A program made the position numbers and the translations under genes. Positions 15,760-25,549 of a stretch of 50,922 nucleotides of DNA are shown here, piece after piece. Below the pieces are notes generated by a model. It saw only the letters and a program-made list of their open reading frames with translations, had not been told where the DNA came from and did not search any database. Location: NCBI GenBank assembly GCA_039024315.1, contig JBCCQN010000034.1, positions 1 to 50,922 of the forward strand, written 5' to 3'. The DNA is from JBCAWW01 sp039024315. Its GTDB lineage: Bacteria > Bacteroidota > Bacteroidia > J057. Positions within the stretch are counted from its first letter, which is position 1, and each line of letters begins with the position of its first letter.

Positions 15760-18700
15760 TTAATATATCATTACCCTAACGACTTGACTAGCGCTATCGT
15801 TGGTCAGCTGAATGAAGTAAATTCCAGCGGCCCATTTAGAGACATCTAGCTTGATGCTACCCTCGGGCTCTGCGACACCGAGCGCCCGCGCATAGACTGT
15901 CTGCCCAGTAGAAGATAGGACCCGCAGGTTCATACTTCCCTCGCCGGCATTGGCGTACTGAAGATTGAGCTTCGCATGCGCTGGATTCGGATATGCTTGC
16001 AGATTTAGACTCGTAAAGGCTTTGCGTAGATCAAGCTGGGCTTCTCTGACGGCTCGCACTTGGCCATATGCATTTACAATTTTGAGGCGATAGTACACTA
16101 CTGCCGCGTCTGTATTTAAGATGTTTTTGTCGGTATAGGTATTGAGCGCTTGGTCAACGATGATTTCCTCATCTTCCAGTAGCTCATACAATTCACCATC
16201 AAAGGAGCGTTCGAGCTGATAGTAATCTTCAAACTCTTCGTAGAAGTTGCCCCAATTTACTTTGGCGTCTTGATCATAGCCTTCGACCCCAAATCCTTGG
16301 GAAATCATTAAGGCGGCAGCGCCTCCGCATGGGTTGCGCGGACTTTCTGCGGGTCCGAAGCCACTGAAAGTAGTAGGTATAAGTCTCAAGACGATCTTAT
16401 CTACCTCTACCCCGTCTTCCCGCATCCAAAGGTTGAAGGTGTACTGGCCAGCAGAAGGAACAACAACAGTAACTGGATCGCTATCGTTAGCGACATCTTT
16501 CCAAGCCCATGGGCCATTACTACCCATACCGTAACCGGAGAAGTTGGTAGTGGATACGCCATTTAGTCCCGCATGATAAGAATCATCCGCATTGGTAGGA
16601 CCCGCGCTGCGTACAAATACTCGATAAGTGCCTGCAGTAGCAAAGCTAATCTCATAGTCCAAACGGGGGCCATTGAGATTGAGACCTGTCGCACCACCAG
16701 TGTTTGGTGTGGCACGTACAGCGGCGCTACTACTAGCCGTTGCATCAGAATAAGTCTCCCAAGTGTGGTTGGCCACATTACCCGTACCAGCTACGATGCT
16801 TGAGAAATTTTCTGCTTCCATCACTAGCTCACCATTGCTCTCCTCGAAGCACAAAGGACCGTTGCCAGAAGGGCTAACCGAAATCGTATTGGAAGCCTGT
16901 GAACTCAGACCAGCAGTATCAGTTACAGTCAAGACGATATTGAAAGTTCCAGCATTGTTGTAAGTATGGCTTGCGCTTACCCCTGTCGCTGTGGTACCAT
17001 CCCCGAAGTCCCAAGCATAGCTGGCGATTGGACCATCGGGATCGGAAGACGCACTAGCGTCAACGGATACAGGCAAAGGCGCGGTACCGCTACTAGGAGT
17101 AGCAACGAAACTCGCGATCGGAGCGAGATTAGCCGCGCCACCACAAGCAATCTGGCTGCTTTCGACGGGGCCAGTCGCACTAGGTGCCGCTAGCTTGGTG
17201 ATCACTAACTTATCTAAGGCAACACCATCTTCTCGCATCCATACACTGAGGGTATGCTTACCTGCAGATGGTACGTTGATAACAACTTGTTCACTATTAT
17301 TGGCGCTAGAAGCCCAGAACCAAGGTCCTACTCCTCCCATACCGAATCCAGAGAGGTTGGTAACCCCTATACCGTTGAGTCCTACATGGTAGGAGTCATC
17401 ATTAGCATTGGGCGAGTTAGTGCGGACAAAGACTTTATAAGTTCCTGCGCTATTAAAGTTAATGCTATAATCTAGACGAGGACCGTTGAGGCTTAGCCCG
17501 GTCCAAGTCCCTGTGTTTGGCTCTGCCCTCACGGCTGCGCCATTACTAGCAGCAGGATCAGTGATATTGACCCAAGCTACGCCGGCGGCATTGCCTGTAC
17601 CCGCTCCTAGGGCTGAGTAGTTTTCGGCTTCGATCACTACCTGTCCGCCCGCTTCATCAAAGCAAATGTCCCCGTTACCCGGATCATTGCTTACTTGAAT
17701 TTGCGCATCGTAGGTATCGGTCAAACCATCAGCATCGCTTACCGTAAGGCTCACTGTGTAGATACCCGCTGTAGCAAAGGTATTGCTAGCATTTACGCCC
17801 GTGGCAGTATTGCCATCACCAAAGTCCCAAGCATAGCTGGCGATTGGGCCTTCATTGTCGGTGGAAGTACTGGCATCAAAGTTTACGGGCAGGGGAGCAA
17901 AGCCAGAGCTTGTGCTAGTCGTAAAGTTAGCGATTGGTGCCTGATTGCCAGGACCATTACCACAGCCGCCACGACTGCTTTCGGCTGGGCCTTGGCCCGT
18001 AGGCGCCGAGTCCGCCGCTTTGATGACGATTTTGTCAATCTCAGTTCCGTCCTCACGCATCCAAATATTGAAAGTATGCTTACCCGTACTGGGTACGTCA
18101 ATGGTAACGCGTTGAGAATTATTGGCCGTTGACTCCCAATCCCAAGGACCATTATTGCCCATACCAATACCGGTTTGGTTGGTTACACCATTACCGTTGA
18201 GACCAGCGTGGAAGGAGTCGTCCGTTCCCGAAGGAGCCGCCGCTCTGACATAGACGTAATAAGTGCCAGGCAGATCGAAGTAAATATCATAATCCAAACG
18301 AGGCCCATTGAGGTTGAGACCTGTCCAAGCGCCTGTATTAGGAGAGGCTCGCATACCGAGGCCACTACTGGCATTGGGATCATTGAAGCTTTCCCAGAAA
18401 GAAGCACTGGCACCCCCAGAACCTGGGGCACTATCGGTAAAGTTTTCGGCTTCTATCGTTACCTCTCCATTAGCAAAAGTGAAACAATCACCTAGCTGAA
18501 CCTCTACCGTGCTGGTAGCAGTGTCAGATAATCCTTCTTGATCACTGACGATCAATTGCACAGTGTAAGTACCAGGAGTAGTAAAGGTATGACTGGTGTT
18601 TACTCCAGTACCATTATTACCATCGCCAAAATCCCAAGTATAGGCAGTAATTTGATCATCATCGGTAGAAGCACTAGCATCTAAACTAACAAGCAACGGA

Positions 18701-21700
18701 GCAGGCCCAGCGTTCAGCGAAGCCGTGAAACTAGCAACTGGTGGAGCATTTGGCGCATCAACTTGCACCGTTTGGAAAGCGGTATCGGTCTTGCCGCCTT
18801 CATCCGTAACTATCAGTCGAGCATTATAGCTCCCTGCCGAAGTATAAGTATGGGTCTGAGTCATGCCCGTACCGGTATTACCGTCCCCATAGTCCCATTC
18901 ATAGGTATCAATACTGCCATCAGGATCATTGGATGCTACCGCATCAAAAATCACAGGTAGTGGTGCGATACCATTGTCAGGGCTGACCGTAAAGCTCGCG
19001 ACTGGAGGCAAGGGAGAATAAATCGCCCCTTGCGGAAACAAGAAGGTCGGTTGCACAAACTGGCGAGGAGTAAAGGGGCCTTCCCACTCCAATTGAGCGA
19101 CAGCACCACCGCCACGTTCGTAGTATTCCATTTTGATGGGTACCAATTGACCTGCGACCAAATTGATGGTACCCGACCACTCTTTAGGTGCTTGTGGGAT
19201 CCATTTGTCGATCAGTTGTTGACCATCTACCCAAAGGCGTACGCCATCGTCGGTAATAGTATAAAAGGTAAAGCTTCCTGTATAAGGAGCCACTATCCCC
19301 CCTTCCCAACGAATGGAAAAGTCGTCTGGCCCCATGCTAGGATCTGGTGATCCGGTACCCCAGTTAAAATCAATAAAGGGGTCAACCCGACTAAAAGCTG
19401 GGTTGGTGAAATTATTGTTGTCGAAGTAATTACCCGTAATTCCTGAGCCCCCAGGATTGACCTGTGCTGGCGGGAAGGTAGCATCCAAATCAAAATTACA
19501 GATTTCATGTGCATTGCTCAGACCTCCCGTAGCAGCCGTAGCTCCAACATAGACCCAAGGATCGCCACCAAAGATATTTTGTACCACATTGTCGGTATAA
19601 GTTGCCCGTAGGGAACCACCAAAGTAAACTTGCAGGCGTTGCAGCGTTGCATTCCACTGTATTTCAACGGCATGCGAAGATCCGTCCTCGATATTGGAGC
19701 AAGAAGCCAAGGCACATACAGGACCCGCAAGGGCAGTAGTGAGAACGCCATTTTGCCAGATTGAAATCTGATCGTTGGCCTGGCCATAAGTATCAAAAGA
19801 AATACCTAAAGAGGGAGTCACTCCCGCGGCTGCTAAGCCACCACCTTGACTGCCAATCGCATCTAGGCCTTGGCTCTGGAACATAAAAGTGGCTCCATCG
19901 GCACCGGCATCATTAGCCCCCAAGCCAATATTGAAGGTGATGGTAGCGTCCTCGTTCATATTGATGAGCTGTGGATACCATACAGCCCCACCCTCGTTTG
20001 GCTGATCTAAAGTAAGTTGATAACAGCCTCCCGCTTGCGCTACTGCATCTCCGACCGCTATAAGGTTTTGAGTAGTATCAGGCGTCAAGCTATTGATCCA
20101 ATCTTCGATCAATTGGACTCCCTCAGCGTCTACCTTATTTTTGGCCAATGGAGGCATGGCAATACCACTCAGCAAAGAATTCATGCGATAGTGGGCGACT
20201 GATTGGGCTATATCTTGTGGCACAATTACCCTCGCATTGCTGAGACCCAAGGCTTCAATCACAGAACCATTTATTAGGGCCTGATTTGATAAATCAGTCG
20301 TTAAGCGTGCATCAAAAACGGCACGATTACCAGTACCCGGCTGGTGGCAATAAGCACAGTTGAGATCGAGATAAGACCTAGCCCTAAGCTCCAGACTAGC
20401 ATTAGGATCATCCTTGGCCACGCTGGTGATAAAACTGCCAACATCAGTATCCGTGATTGCCTGATCCAGAATACCGATATGGCTTAGGCTAACCAATTGG
20501 TTGGCGCTTAGGCCCGTTTGTGGATAAACGATCTCTCGGTTGAGATAGCGCGTTCTGGCCCCTAATACAAATCCACTAGCTGAGTTGTGGCAATTGAGGC
20601 ATTCACTGGTACTAGGATAATGCCAAACTTGACTTTGGTTTCCGACGGTTACGGTTTCATCGAGCCCAGCTGTAAGCAGGGTCGCATCAGTGCCTTGATC
20701 GTTCCATTTGTAAGTGAGATAGTAATAAGTTCCGTCTATGCCATGAACCTCAAAACGAGTTTCAAGACGCTTCCCGAAGAGTTCGAAGTGTTTGATGAGG
20801 ACAGTCCCTTTGGGGAACGTCCAGTTGCCGTTTTCTGAAAACTGAATTTGCTCGTCAGGGGTATCATGTGTACCATCATTGGGGATCGCGATCCAGCGGT
20901 CTTTCTCTGCTCCATCGGACCAAAAGTCTTCGATCATATCATAAGGCAATACCCCTGGCTGAGGCGTTAAGGTGGCTAAATCAGCAAAGGCGCCGAGCTG
21001 AGAGAGCTGAGTCGGTGCTGGTGCCCCGATGCCTGTACCATTAAGGGTGTAGAGATTGGTATTGCCATTTTGGCGCCCCATCAAGATCTCCCCATTATTG
21101 TCTTCGCCAAAGGTGATCAAACGCCCAGGGGTGAAGCTGGTCAATACGGTTTTGTTGCCAGTAAGCGGATCTACACTAAAAATCCGGTTTTGGGAATAGC
21201 CACCACAGATATACTGGCCTGTAATATTGGGGTAAAGTGAACCTCGATATACATAGCCTCCAATGAGCGCATTGGCTTCACTGCGGAGGAAGTCAGTCAA
21301 TGGGGCTTTATAAGTACCAAAATTGATCGTTGTACCGGAGCCACAGCGGTTGGTGGGGCCGAGATTGCCTTCGAAAATGGGCCAGCCATAATTGCGACCG
21401 CTTTCTACTACATTAATTTCTTCTCTTTGCCCGCCGCCTACTTCACCGATAAAAATATCTCCCGTACCGCGGTCCTTGGTCATTCTGTGCGGGCTACGAT
21501 GGCCGACGGTATAGAACTCTTCAAACATACTATTATCAGCAGCTTGCCAAGGATTGCTATCAGGAACGTAGTAGCCTACTCCCGTAAACTCATCAGAAAG
21601 TCCCGTTTCAACCCCCATTTTACGCCGCGGGGCGTGGCTAACATTACCCCCCTGCTGATCAACATCAATACGGATGACTCCACCTTCAAAGTTATTGACG

Positions 21701-22425
21701 ATGTTGAGGGCGCCCGTATTACGAGCTTGGTCTCCGATGGTGAGATACAAAAAACCATCATCGCCAAATACCATCCCGCCACCGCGGTGGGTGCCATTGT
21801 ACTGACGAATATTGATCATCCGCAGTTCAGTATTGGGATTGATCGTATAATTATTGGGATCGACGGTAAAGCGCGAAAGCCGCAAATAGCTTCCATACCA
21901 ATTTGGATTATTAAAACAGGTAAAACACCCACTAGAACAAGCAAAAGGACCATTTTGGCCATTTGCTCCCTTAGCAGTATAGTATAGATACACATAATTA
22001 GCGTTCGGGGAACCCGCCAACCCAAAGTCAGGGTGGAGCACCATCCCCAGAAAACCAGCGTCCCAGACCTCAGCCACTTGATTGCGTAGATCTATCACCG
22101 TTTGTTTGCTAGCGACATTGGGGTCGTCGTCAAATACTTCTAATACCCCATCCCGAGAACCTACAAAAATCTTGTTGGCGCGCTCATCAGGTACGATCAC
22201 TAGGGGATCATCAAAAAACAAGTTGGGATAAACCGGTGAGATCCCCCAAGTCACCGCTCCTCCGTTTCCAGGGGTCCGGTCAGGTAGGGTATTGTTGAGA
22301 AATGGTCCTATCGCCTCTGGACTCGTCAGTCCAGGCGGAGGTAAGAATAAAGGGGTAAAAGCAGAAAGAGCAATAAAAAGAAGAACGAGCAGCAGAGGTT
22401 TCTGCTTAATTGGTGTCGGCCTCAT
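15760..22425 (-). CDS. Giant secreted T9SS protein: sugar dehydrogenase, di-heme cytochrome, lectin, PA14, PKD and CBM-like repeats
   Basis: A 2221-residue exported protein. In order: signal peptide (about 1-30); a glucose/sorbosone dehydrogenase-like beta-propeller (about 60-470, PQQ-type fold, HRGGGMVFGDDGFLYLTIGD); a cytochrome-like region with two CxxCH heme motifs (CLNCH near 610, CAYCH near 690); an L-type lectin-like domain (about 780-980); PA14 (about 985-1130); PKD domains near 1140, 1230, 1490 and 1770; three similar carbohydrate-binding-like repeats (near 1315-1480, 1585-1755 and 1860-2030, each ending MREDGxExDKIV); and a C-terminal T9SS type A sorting domain (AYPNPAHAKLNLQYA). 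This suggests a cell-surface oxidase of sugars that passes electrons through its own hemes while bound to polysaccharide (inference). Quinone use and the electron acceptor are not shown by the sequence. Confidence 0.88.
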   Translation of the reverse strand: MRPTPIKQKPLLLVLLFIALSAFTPLFLPPPGLTSPEAIGPFLNNTLPDRTPGNGGAVTWGISPVYPNLFFDDPLVIVPDERANKIFVGSRDGVLEVFDDDPNVASKQTVIDLRNQVAEVWDAGFLGMVLHPDFGLAGSPNANYVYLYYTAKGANGQNGPFACSSGCFTCFNNPNWYGSYLRLSRFTVDPNNYTINPNTELRMINIRQYNGTHRGGGMVFGDDGFLYLTIGDQARNTGALNIVNNFEGGVIRIDVDQQGGNVSHAPRRKMGVETGLSDEFTGVGYYVPDSNPWQAADNSMFEEFYTVGHRSPHRMTKDRGTGDIFIGEVGGGQREEINVVESGRNYGWPIFEGNLGPTNRCGSGTTINFGTYKAPLTDFLRSEANALIGGYVYRGSLYPNITGQYICGGYSQNRIFSVDPLTGNKTVLTSFTPGRLITFGEDNNGEILMGRQNGNTNLYTLNGTGIGAPAPTQLSQLGAFADLATLTPQPGVLPYDMIEDFWSDGAEKDRWIAIPNDGTHDTPDEQIQFSENGNWTFPKGTVLIKHFELFGKRLETRFEVHGIDGTYYYLTYKWNDQGTDATLLTAGLDETVTVGNQSQVWHYPSTSECLNCHNSASGFVLGARTRYLNREIVYPQTGLSANQLVSLSHIGILDQAITDTDVGSFITSVAKDDPNASLELRARSYLDLNCAYCHQPGTGNRAVFDARLTTDLSNQALINGSVIEALGLSNARVIVPQDIAQSVAHYRMNSLLSGIAMPPLAKNKVDAEGVQLIEDWINSLTPDTTQNLIAVGDAVAQAGGCYQLTLDQPNEGGAVWYPQLINMNEDATITFNIGLGANDAGADGATFMFQSQGLDAIGSQGGGLAAAGVTPSLGISFDTYGQANDQISIWQNGVLTTALAGPVCALASCSNIEDGSSHAVEIQWNATLQRLQVYFGGSLRATYTDNVVQNIFGGDPWVYVGATAATGGLSNAHEICNFDLDATFPPAQVNPGGSGITGNYFDNNNFTNPAFSRVDPFIDFNWGTGSPDPSMGPDDFSIRWEGGIVAPYTGSFTFYTITDDGVRLWVDGQQLIDKWIPQAPKEWSGTINLVAGQLVPIKMEYYERGGGAVAQLEWEGPFTPRQFVQPTFLFPQGAIYSPLPPVASFTVSPDNGIAPLPVIFDAVASNDPDGSIDTYEWDYGDGNTGTGMTQTHTYTSAGSYNARLIVTDEGGKTDTAFQTVQVDAPNAPPVASFTASLNAGPAPLLVSLDASASTDDDQITAYTWDFGDGNNGTGVNTSHTFTTPGTYTVQLIVSDQEGLSDTATSTVEVQLGDCFTFANGEVTIEAENFTDSAPGSGGASASFWESFNDPNASSGLGMRASPNTGAWTGLNLNGPRLDYDIYFDLPGTYYVYVRAAAPSGTDDSFHAGLNGNGVTNQTGIGMGNNGPWDWESTANNSQRVTIDVPSTGKHTFNIWMREDGTEIDKIVIKAADSAPTGQGPAESSRGGCGNGPGNQAPIANFTTSTSSGFAPLPVNFDASTSTDNEGPIASYAWDFGDGNTATGVNASNTFATAGIYTVSLTVSDADGLTDTYDAQIQVSNDPGNGDICFDEAGGQVVIEAENYSALGAGTGNAAGVAWVNITDPAASNGAAVRAEPNTGTWTGLSLNGPRLDYSINFNSAGTYKVFVRTNSPNANDDSYHVGLNGIGVTNLSGFGMGGVGPWFWASSANNSEQVVINVPSAGKHTLSVWMREDGVALDKLVITKLAAPSATGPVESSQIACGGAANLAPIASFVATPSSGTAPLPVSVDASASSDPDGPIASYAWDFGDGTTATGVSASHTYNNAGTFNIVLTVTDTAGLSSQASNTISVSPSGNGPLCFEESNGELVMEAENFSSIVAGTGNVANHTWETYSDATASSSAAVRATPNTGGATGLNLNGPRLDYEISFATAGTYRVFVRSAGPTNADDSYHAGLNGVSTTNFSGYGMGSNGPWAWKDVANDSDPVTVVVPSAGQYTFNLWMREDGVEVDKIVLRLIPTTFSGFGPAESPRNPCGGAAALMISQGFGVEGYDQDAKVNWGNFYEEFEDYYQLERSFDGELYELLEDEEIIVDQALNTYTDKNILNTDAAVVYYRLKIVNAYGQVRAVREAQLDLRKAFTSLNLQAYPNPAHAKLNLQYANAGEGSMNLRVLSSTGQTVYARALGVAEPEGSIKLDVSKWAAGIYFIQLTNDSASQVVRVMIY
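18710..18725 (-). repeat. Hairpin-tail motif in a PKD loop
   Basis: The plus strand reads GCGTT-CAGC-GAA-GCCG (one G-T wobble in the stem). It encodes ASLNAG, where sister PKD domains have SPDNG, STSSG or TPSSG, a variable loop. Confidence 0.5.
22001..22016 (-). repeat. Hairpin-tail motif in the dehydrogenase domain
   Basis: The plus strand reads GCGTT-CGGG-GAA-CCCG: perfect stem and TTC loop on the motif strand. Codes for AGSPNAN in the beta-propeller. Confidence 0.65.
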
Positions 22426-22695
22426 GTGTAAGTACTGTATTAACCAGTCGATAAAGTCCAGTAAGATTCACGTGAAAAATAATTACGAAATTTGGTAAAT
22501 ATGCATAAACAGGATAGACGGTCAATTTTGGGTTCTGAGTTGATCACGATGAAATATTTACATACTAAAATGTTCAACACCTTACAAAAAAGCAGGAAAA
22601 TTTGGCCAGCCTCATCGAACCTTTATTCTTTTCCGTATGTTTATAAATTAGCACTTAGATGCAGACAATAGTACCCTATTTTTACTCGCACTTTT

Positions 22696-23151
22696 ATGAC
22701 CTTAGACGCCGCAAAACAACGCTTTTTCATGCAGGCAGCCCTGGCTGAGAGCAAACAAGCCTTGCCTCACTGTCTCCCCAATCCCCCCGTAGGCTGTATC
22801 ATCGTGCGAGATGAAAAGATCGTGGCCAAAGGTTATACCTTACCACCGGGACAGCCACATGCTGAAGCCAGTGCTTTGGCCCAAATAGAGGGTAATCTAT
22901 CTGATTGTGAGATATTTGTAACGCTGGAGCCTTGTTCCTTTCATGGACGTACCCCTTCCTGCGCGAGAAGCATGGTCCCGCGCAAACCCAAAGCAGTGCA
23001 CATCGCGATACTCGACCCCGATCCAAGAAATCAAGGCAAAGGGATCGAAATCATGCGGGAGGGAGGCTTAGAAGTATATGTCGGTTTGTTGGCAGAGGAA
23101 GTACAAAGCTTTCTCGAGCCGTACCTCAACTTGACCGAGAACCAGATTTGA
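22696..23151 (+). CDS. Stand-alone RibD-type deaminase domain
   Basis: Zinc cytidine-deaminase-fold protein of 151 residues. The metal/catalytic set is complete: HAEA (H55, E57) and PCSFHGRTPSC (C80, C89). LPNPPVGCIIV and GRTPSC are the forms seen in the deaminase half of RibD, which acts on the pyrimidine intermediate of riboflavin synthesis. The C-terminal reductase domain of bifunctional RibD is missing: the frame stops naturally and no reductase follows, so the protein is either a split RibD half or a different deaminase. Start ATG at 22696; about 270 bp separate it from the divergent giant gene. A composite repeat starts 21 bp after the stop. Confidence 0.82.
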   Translation: MTLDAAKQRFFMQAALAESKQALPHCLPNPPVGCIIVRDEKIVAKGYTLPPGQPHAEASALAQIEGNLSDCEIFVTLEPCSFHGRTPSCARSMVPRKPKAVHIAILDPDPRNQGKGIEIMREGGLEVYVGLLAEEVQSFLEPYLNLTENQI

Positions 23152-23171
23152 GAGGATAACGGTTTTGCTTA

Positions 23172-23279
23172 CCGCTGCGCGGAACGTTCATTCCTTGGGG
23201 CGGCATACATGCGCACCCCTACTAGTCTGCTCATAGGTGTGGCATGCACGCCACACAGATTAAGCGTTCTGCGCAGCAG
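23172..23279 (+). repeat. Composite ~109-bp intergenic element, copy 2
   Basis: Left end CCGC-TGC-GCGG-AACGTTC (23172-23189) and right end GCGTT-CTGC-GCA-GCAG (23264-23279) are inverted hairpin-tail units. Between them are an imperfect dyad (GGGGCGGCAT to GCGCACCCC) and the GGTGTGGCATGC palindrome. It lies between two rightward genes. Confidence 0.85.
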
Positions 23280-23344
23280 TCCTGCCCTACCCCAATTTCA
23301 AAATACTTCTCCCTCATAAGTTCAGATATAGTATTTTAGAGGCC

Positions 23345-24364
23345 ATGAAACCTAAGATTGTCAAGGTAGGCAACTTCAATACTTACAATTTGGTATTGCC
23401 AGAGGTGAGCTACTACCGCCGTAAATACAGCCAGAAGACTTATCAAAAAAAATGCCGCTGGATCGGAGAACAGTTGGACCGCATGGGCACTGATTTAGTG
23501 GGTCTGCAAGAAGTCTTTCACCCCAAGGCCATGCAGGAAGCCCTGTATCACTCCAATCGCCTCAAGCAAGCTAATCTAGTCGTGGCCGATCCCAATGAGG
23601 ATCTTCTACCCCGAGTGGGGCTCGCGACCAACTTCCCTATTTTGGAATATTCAGTGATAGAAGCGTTCCCCGCAGGGGTAGATATAGAAGGTACAGCAAT
23701 CCCTATCAAACGCTTTTCACGCCCAGTCCTGAGAGCCTTGGTAGAACTACCCCTCGGACATAAAGTGATCGTATATGTGGTTCATCTCAAGAGCAAACGC
23801 CCCGATTTTTATGAGGGAGAGGCTCGTAGCGATCATTTTGCTTTAGCCAAGGCACAAACTCGTTCCTTGATTCGCAGAGCTATGGAGGCAACTGCTTTAA
23901 GAGGCTTACTGCTTGAAGACCTCAAAAAAAATGACCATCCATTGATCCTTTTAGGAGATGTAAATGACTCAGGCTTAGCCGTAACGACTCGTCTCCTCTC
24001 CGGAGAGCCGCCACATCGCAAATACCCCATGGATGTCAAAAAAGAAATTTGGGATGTACTCCTCTATCAAGCCAAAGATATCCAAGCAAGGCGTAGTTTT
24101 GAGGATTATTATTTTACTCATATCCATAACGGCCATCATGAGGCCTTAGATCACATACTAGTAAGTCAAGAACTAGTCGAAGAAAACCCCAATCATATTG
24201 GCCGCATTGGTTACGTAAAGGTTTACAATGATCATTTGGTTGACGAAACCCAAAGTGATGATGATTTGCCCGCTTGGGAGTCTGACCATGGTCAGGTGGT
24301 GGCCACGCTCGAACTTGATCGCCGTCGCCGGCAAGATGGCAAAGCGCCTAGTGATCCGGTTTAG
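23345..24364 (+). CDS. Endonuclease/exonuclease/phosphatase (EEP) family hydrolase
   Basis: Metal-dependent phosphodiesterase/phosphatase fold of 339 residues without a signal peptide, so probably cytosolic. The family landmarks are present: NFNTYNL near the N-terminus, VGLQEVF (metal-ligand Glu), VVHLKSKRP, LLGDVNDS (catalytic Asp/Asn pair) and ESDHGQV (final Asp-His). The substrate could be nucleic acid, a lipid phosphate or a small molecule; nothing in the context decides. Start is the ATG at 23345, just after the composite repeat. The codons for EAFPAGV carry a copy of the hairpin motif with an all-GC stem. Confidence 0.85.
   Translation: MKPKIVKVGNFNTYNLVLPEVSYYRRKYSQKTYQKKCRWIGEQLDRMGTDLVGLQEVFHPKAMQEALYHSNRLKQANLVVADPNEDLLPRVGLATNFPILEYSVIEAFPAGVDIEGTAIPIKRFSRPVLRALVELPLGHKVIVYVVHLKSKRPDFYEGEARSDHFALAKAQTRSLIRRAMEATALRGLLLEDLKKNDHPLILLGDVNDSGLAVTTRLLSGEPPHRKYPMDVKKEIWDVLLYQAKDIQARRSFEDYYFTHIHNGHHEALDHILVSQELVEENPNHIGRIGYVKVYNDHLVDETQSDDDLPAWESDHGQVVATLELDRRRRQDGKAPSDPV
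23663..23678 (-). repeat. Hairpin-tail motif in the EEP gene
   Basis: The plus strand reads GCGTT-CCCC-GCA-GGGG: perfect stem, TGC loop on the motif strand. The stem sequence is unlike other copies, but pairing is kept. Confidence 0.75.
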
Positions 24365-24396
24365 TATTGAGTATTAAGTAGTTAGTATTAAGTACT

Positions 24397-24422
24397 GAGA
24401 CAATAGTATTCAGTATTAAGAC
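24397..24422 (+). repeat. AT-rich intergenic repeat, copy 2
   Basis: The 178-bp gap after the EEP gene is built of AGTATTAAGTA-like units followed, after about 50 bp, by inverted TACTAACTACTCC-like units. The 26-bp core matches the copy at 6425-6450. Confidence 0.6.
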
Positions 24423-24542
24423 CTAGAAAAATTGGACTATATGGTTCAGGGAGACCCTTTTTCTCTATACTAACTACTCCATACTTACTACTTCATACTA
24501 ACCAATGTGTACTTTCCACACTATCCCACAAAACAATAAATC

Positions 24543-25250
24543 ATGAGCTTCACTTTACTTTTTGCCAGTCTATTTAGTCTCTTTGGTAGTACTCCTAGCG
24601 CCGCAGAAGTCCTCGCTAAGTGCATCCAATATCATGATCCTCAAGCCCAATGGGCCAGCGGCCCCATATACCTAAAGATCCGATCTGAAAGCCCTAAGGG
24701 GAGTAGTAATCTTCGAGAAGCGTGGATAGATATACCGGGAGAGAAATTTGAAATGCAAGCTACTCGAGCTTCGGCCAAGAGTATGCGAGCTATGCTTAAA
24801 GACAGTTGTTACTTCTCCCTCAACGGACAGACAGAACTACCAGAGGATAGTGTCAAAAAATATCGTTTTGATTGTGAGCGGACCTTGATGTTTCGCAATT
24901 ATTTGACTTATCTTAACGGCTTGCCTATGAAACTTACCGATCCCGGCACTATCCTAGACGAAAAAGTGGGAAAAGAGCAATACATGGGACAGGAGGTGCT
25001 GGTCTTGACCGTGCGCTATGAACCAGAAGTGGGGGACGAAATCTATCAATTTTACATATTACCGGACACCTACGCCATGATTGGCTATCGTTTTTATCGA
25101 GACGAGGATAGCCCTAAAGGCGAATATATCGTGCTCAAGGAGGAAACCATGGTAGGCCAAATGAGAATTCCCAAAATTCGAGAGTGGTACACTTTTCCCG
25201 ATACTAGCTTCCTTGGGACGGATATCTTAGAGGAAGGAAGATTTGAATAA
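24543..25250 (+). CDS. Exported protein of unknown function (DUF6503-like)
   Basis: A 235-residue protein with an N-terminal signal-like segment (MSFTLLFASLFSLFGSTPSAA). Recognisable features are ECIQYHDP-type wording near residue 30 (KCIQYHDPQAQW), a central NYLTYLNGLPMKLTDPGT motif and a C-terminal beta-rich half with YIVLKEETMVGQMRIPKIREWY. These resemble small bacteroidete exported proteins annotated as DUF6503, related in fold to lipoprotein-sorting beta structures; this assignment is from memory. No catalytic residues can be named. It is followed by a strong terminator, so it is probably a single-gene unit. Confidence 0.65.
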   Translation: MSFTLLFASLFSLFGSTPSAAEVLAKCIQYHDPQAQWASGPIYLKIRSESPKGSSNLREAWIDIPGEKFEMQATRASAKSMRAMLKDSCYFSLNGQTELPEDSVKKYRFDCERTLMFRNYLTYLNGLPMKLTDPGTILDEKVGKEQYMGQEVLVLTVRYEPEVGDEIYQFYILPDTYAMIGYRFYRDEDSPKGEYIVLKEETMVGQMRIPKIREWYTFPDTSFLGTDILEEGRFE

Positions 25251-25254
25251 AAGC

Positions 25255-25287
25255 AAAACCTCACTGCATTATATACAGTGAGGTTTT
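25255..25287 (+). terminator. Rho-independent terminator
   Basis: A perfect 12-bp stem (AAAACCTCACTG with CAGTGAGGTTTT), a 9-nt loop and a T-run, 5 bp after the preceding stop. The next 262 bp to the peptidase start hold no further structure that I can support. Confidence 0.9.
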
Positions 25288-25549
25288 TCATTTACTGCCC
25301 TGATGGAGCTTTAATTTGGAATGAAATTCTCCGAGATACTATCGGAAATGGAGGAGAATATTACATATCCTCTCTAAGAACGTTTTCCAAACTTCCTTAG
25401 TTTACTTACTGTCAAAACTATGCCAATTTTTATCCGGCACTCACTTTTTTGCCTCTACATTAGCATTTTATCCATGTGCAGTAATTTGAGTCTGACCTTG
25501 GAAATCTCCTAGACAAGCTATAACTAGTAATCCTGACAAATAAAGCATT

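Noticed and set aside
17695..18132. 145-codon plus-strand open frame, and several 60-106-codon frames over 16-20 kb
   Set aside because: All are antisense to the PKD and binding repeats of the giant gene; repeated composition creates them.
20806..20820. CCC-TTT-GGG-GAACGT in the giant gene
   Set aside because: Tail is ACGT, not ACGC, and it encodes TFPKGTVL, which looks like a conserved core strand.
21427..21987. 186-codon open frame on the plus strand
   Set aside because: Shadow of the giant minus-strand gene; no signal peptide, domain or sensible composition.
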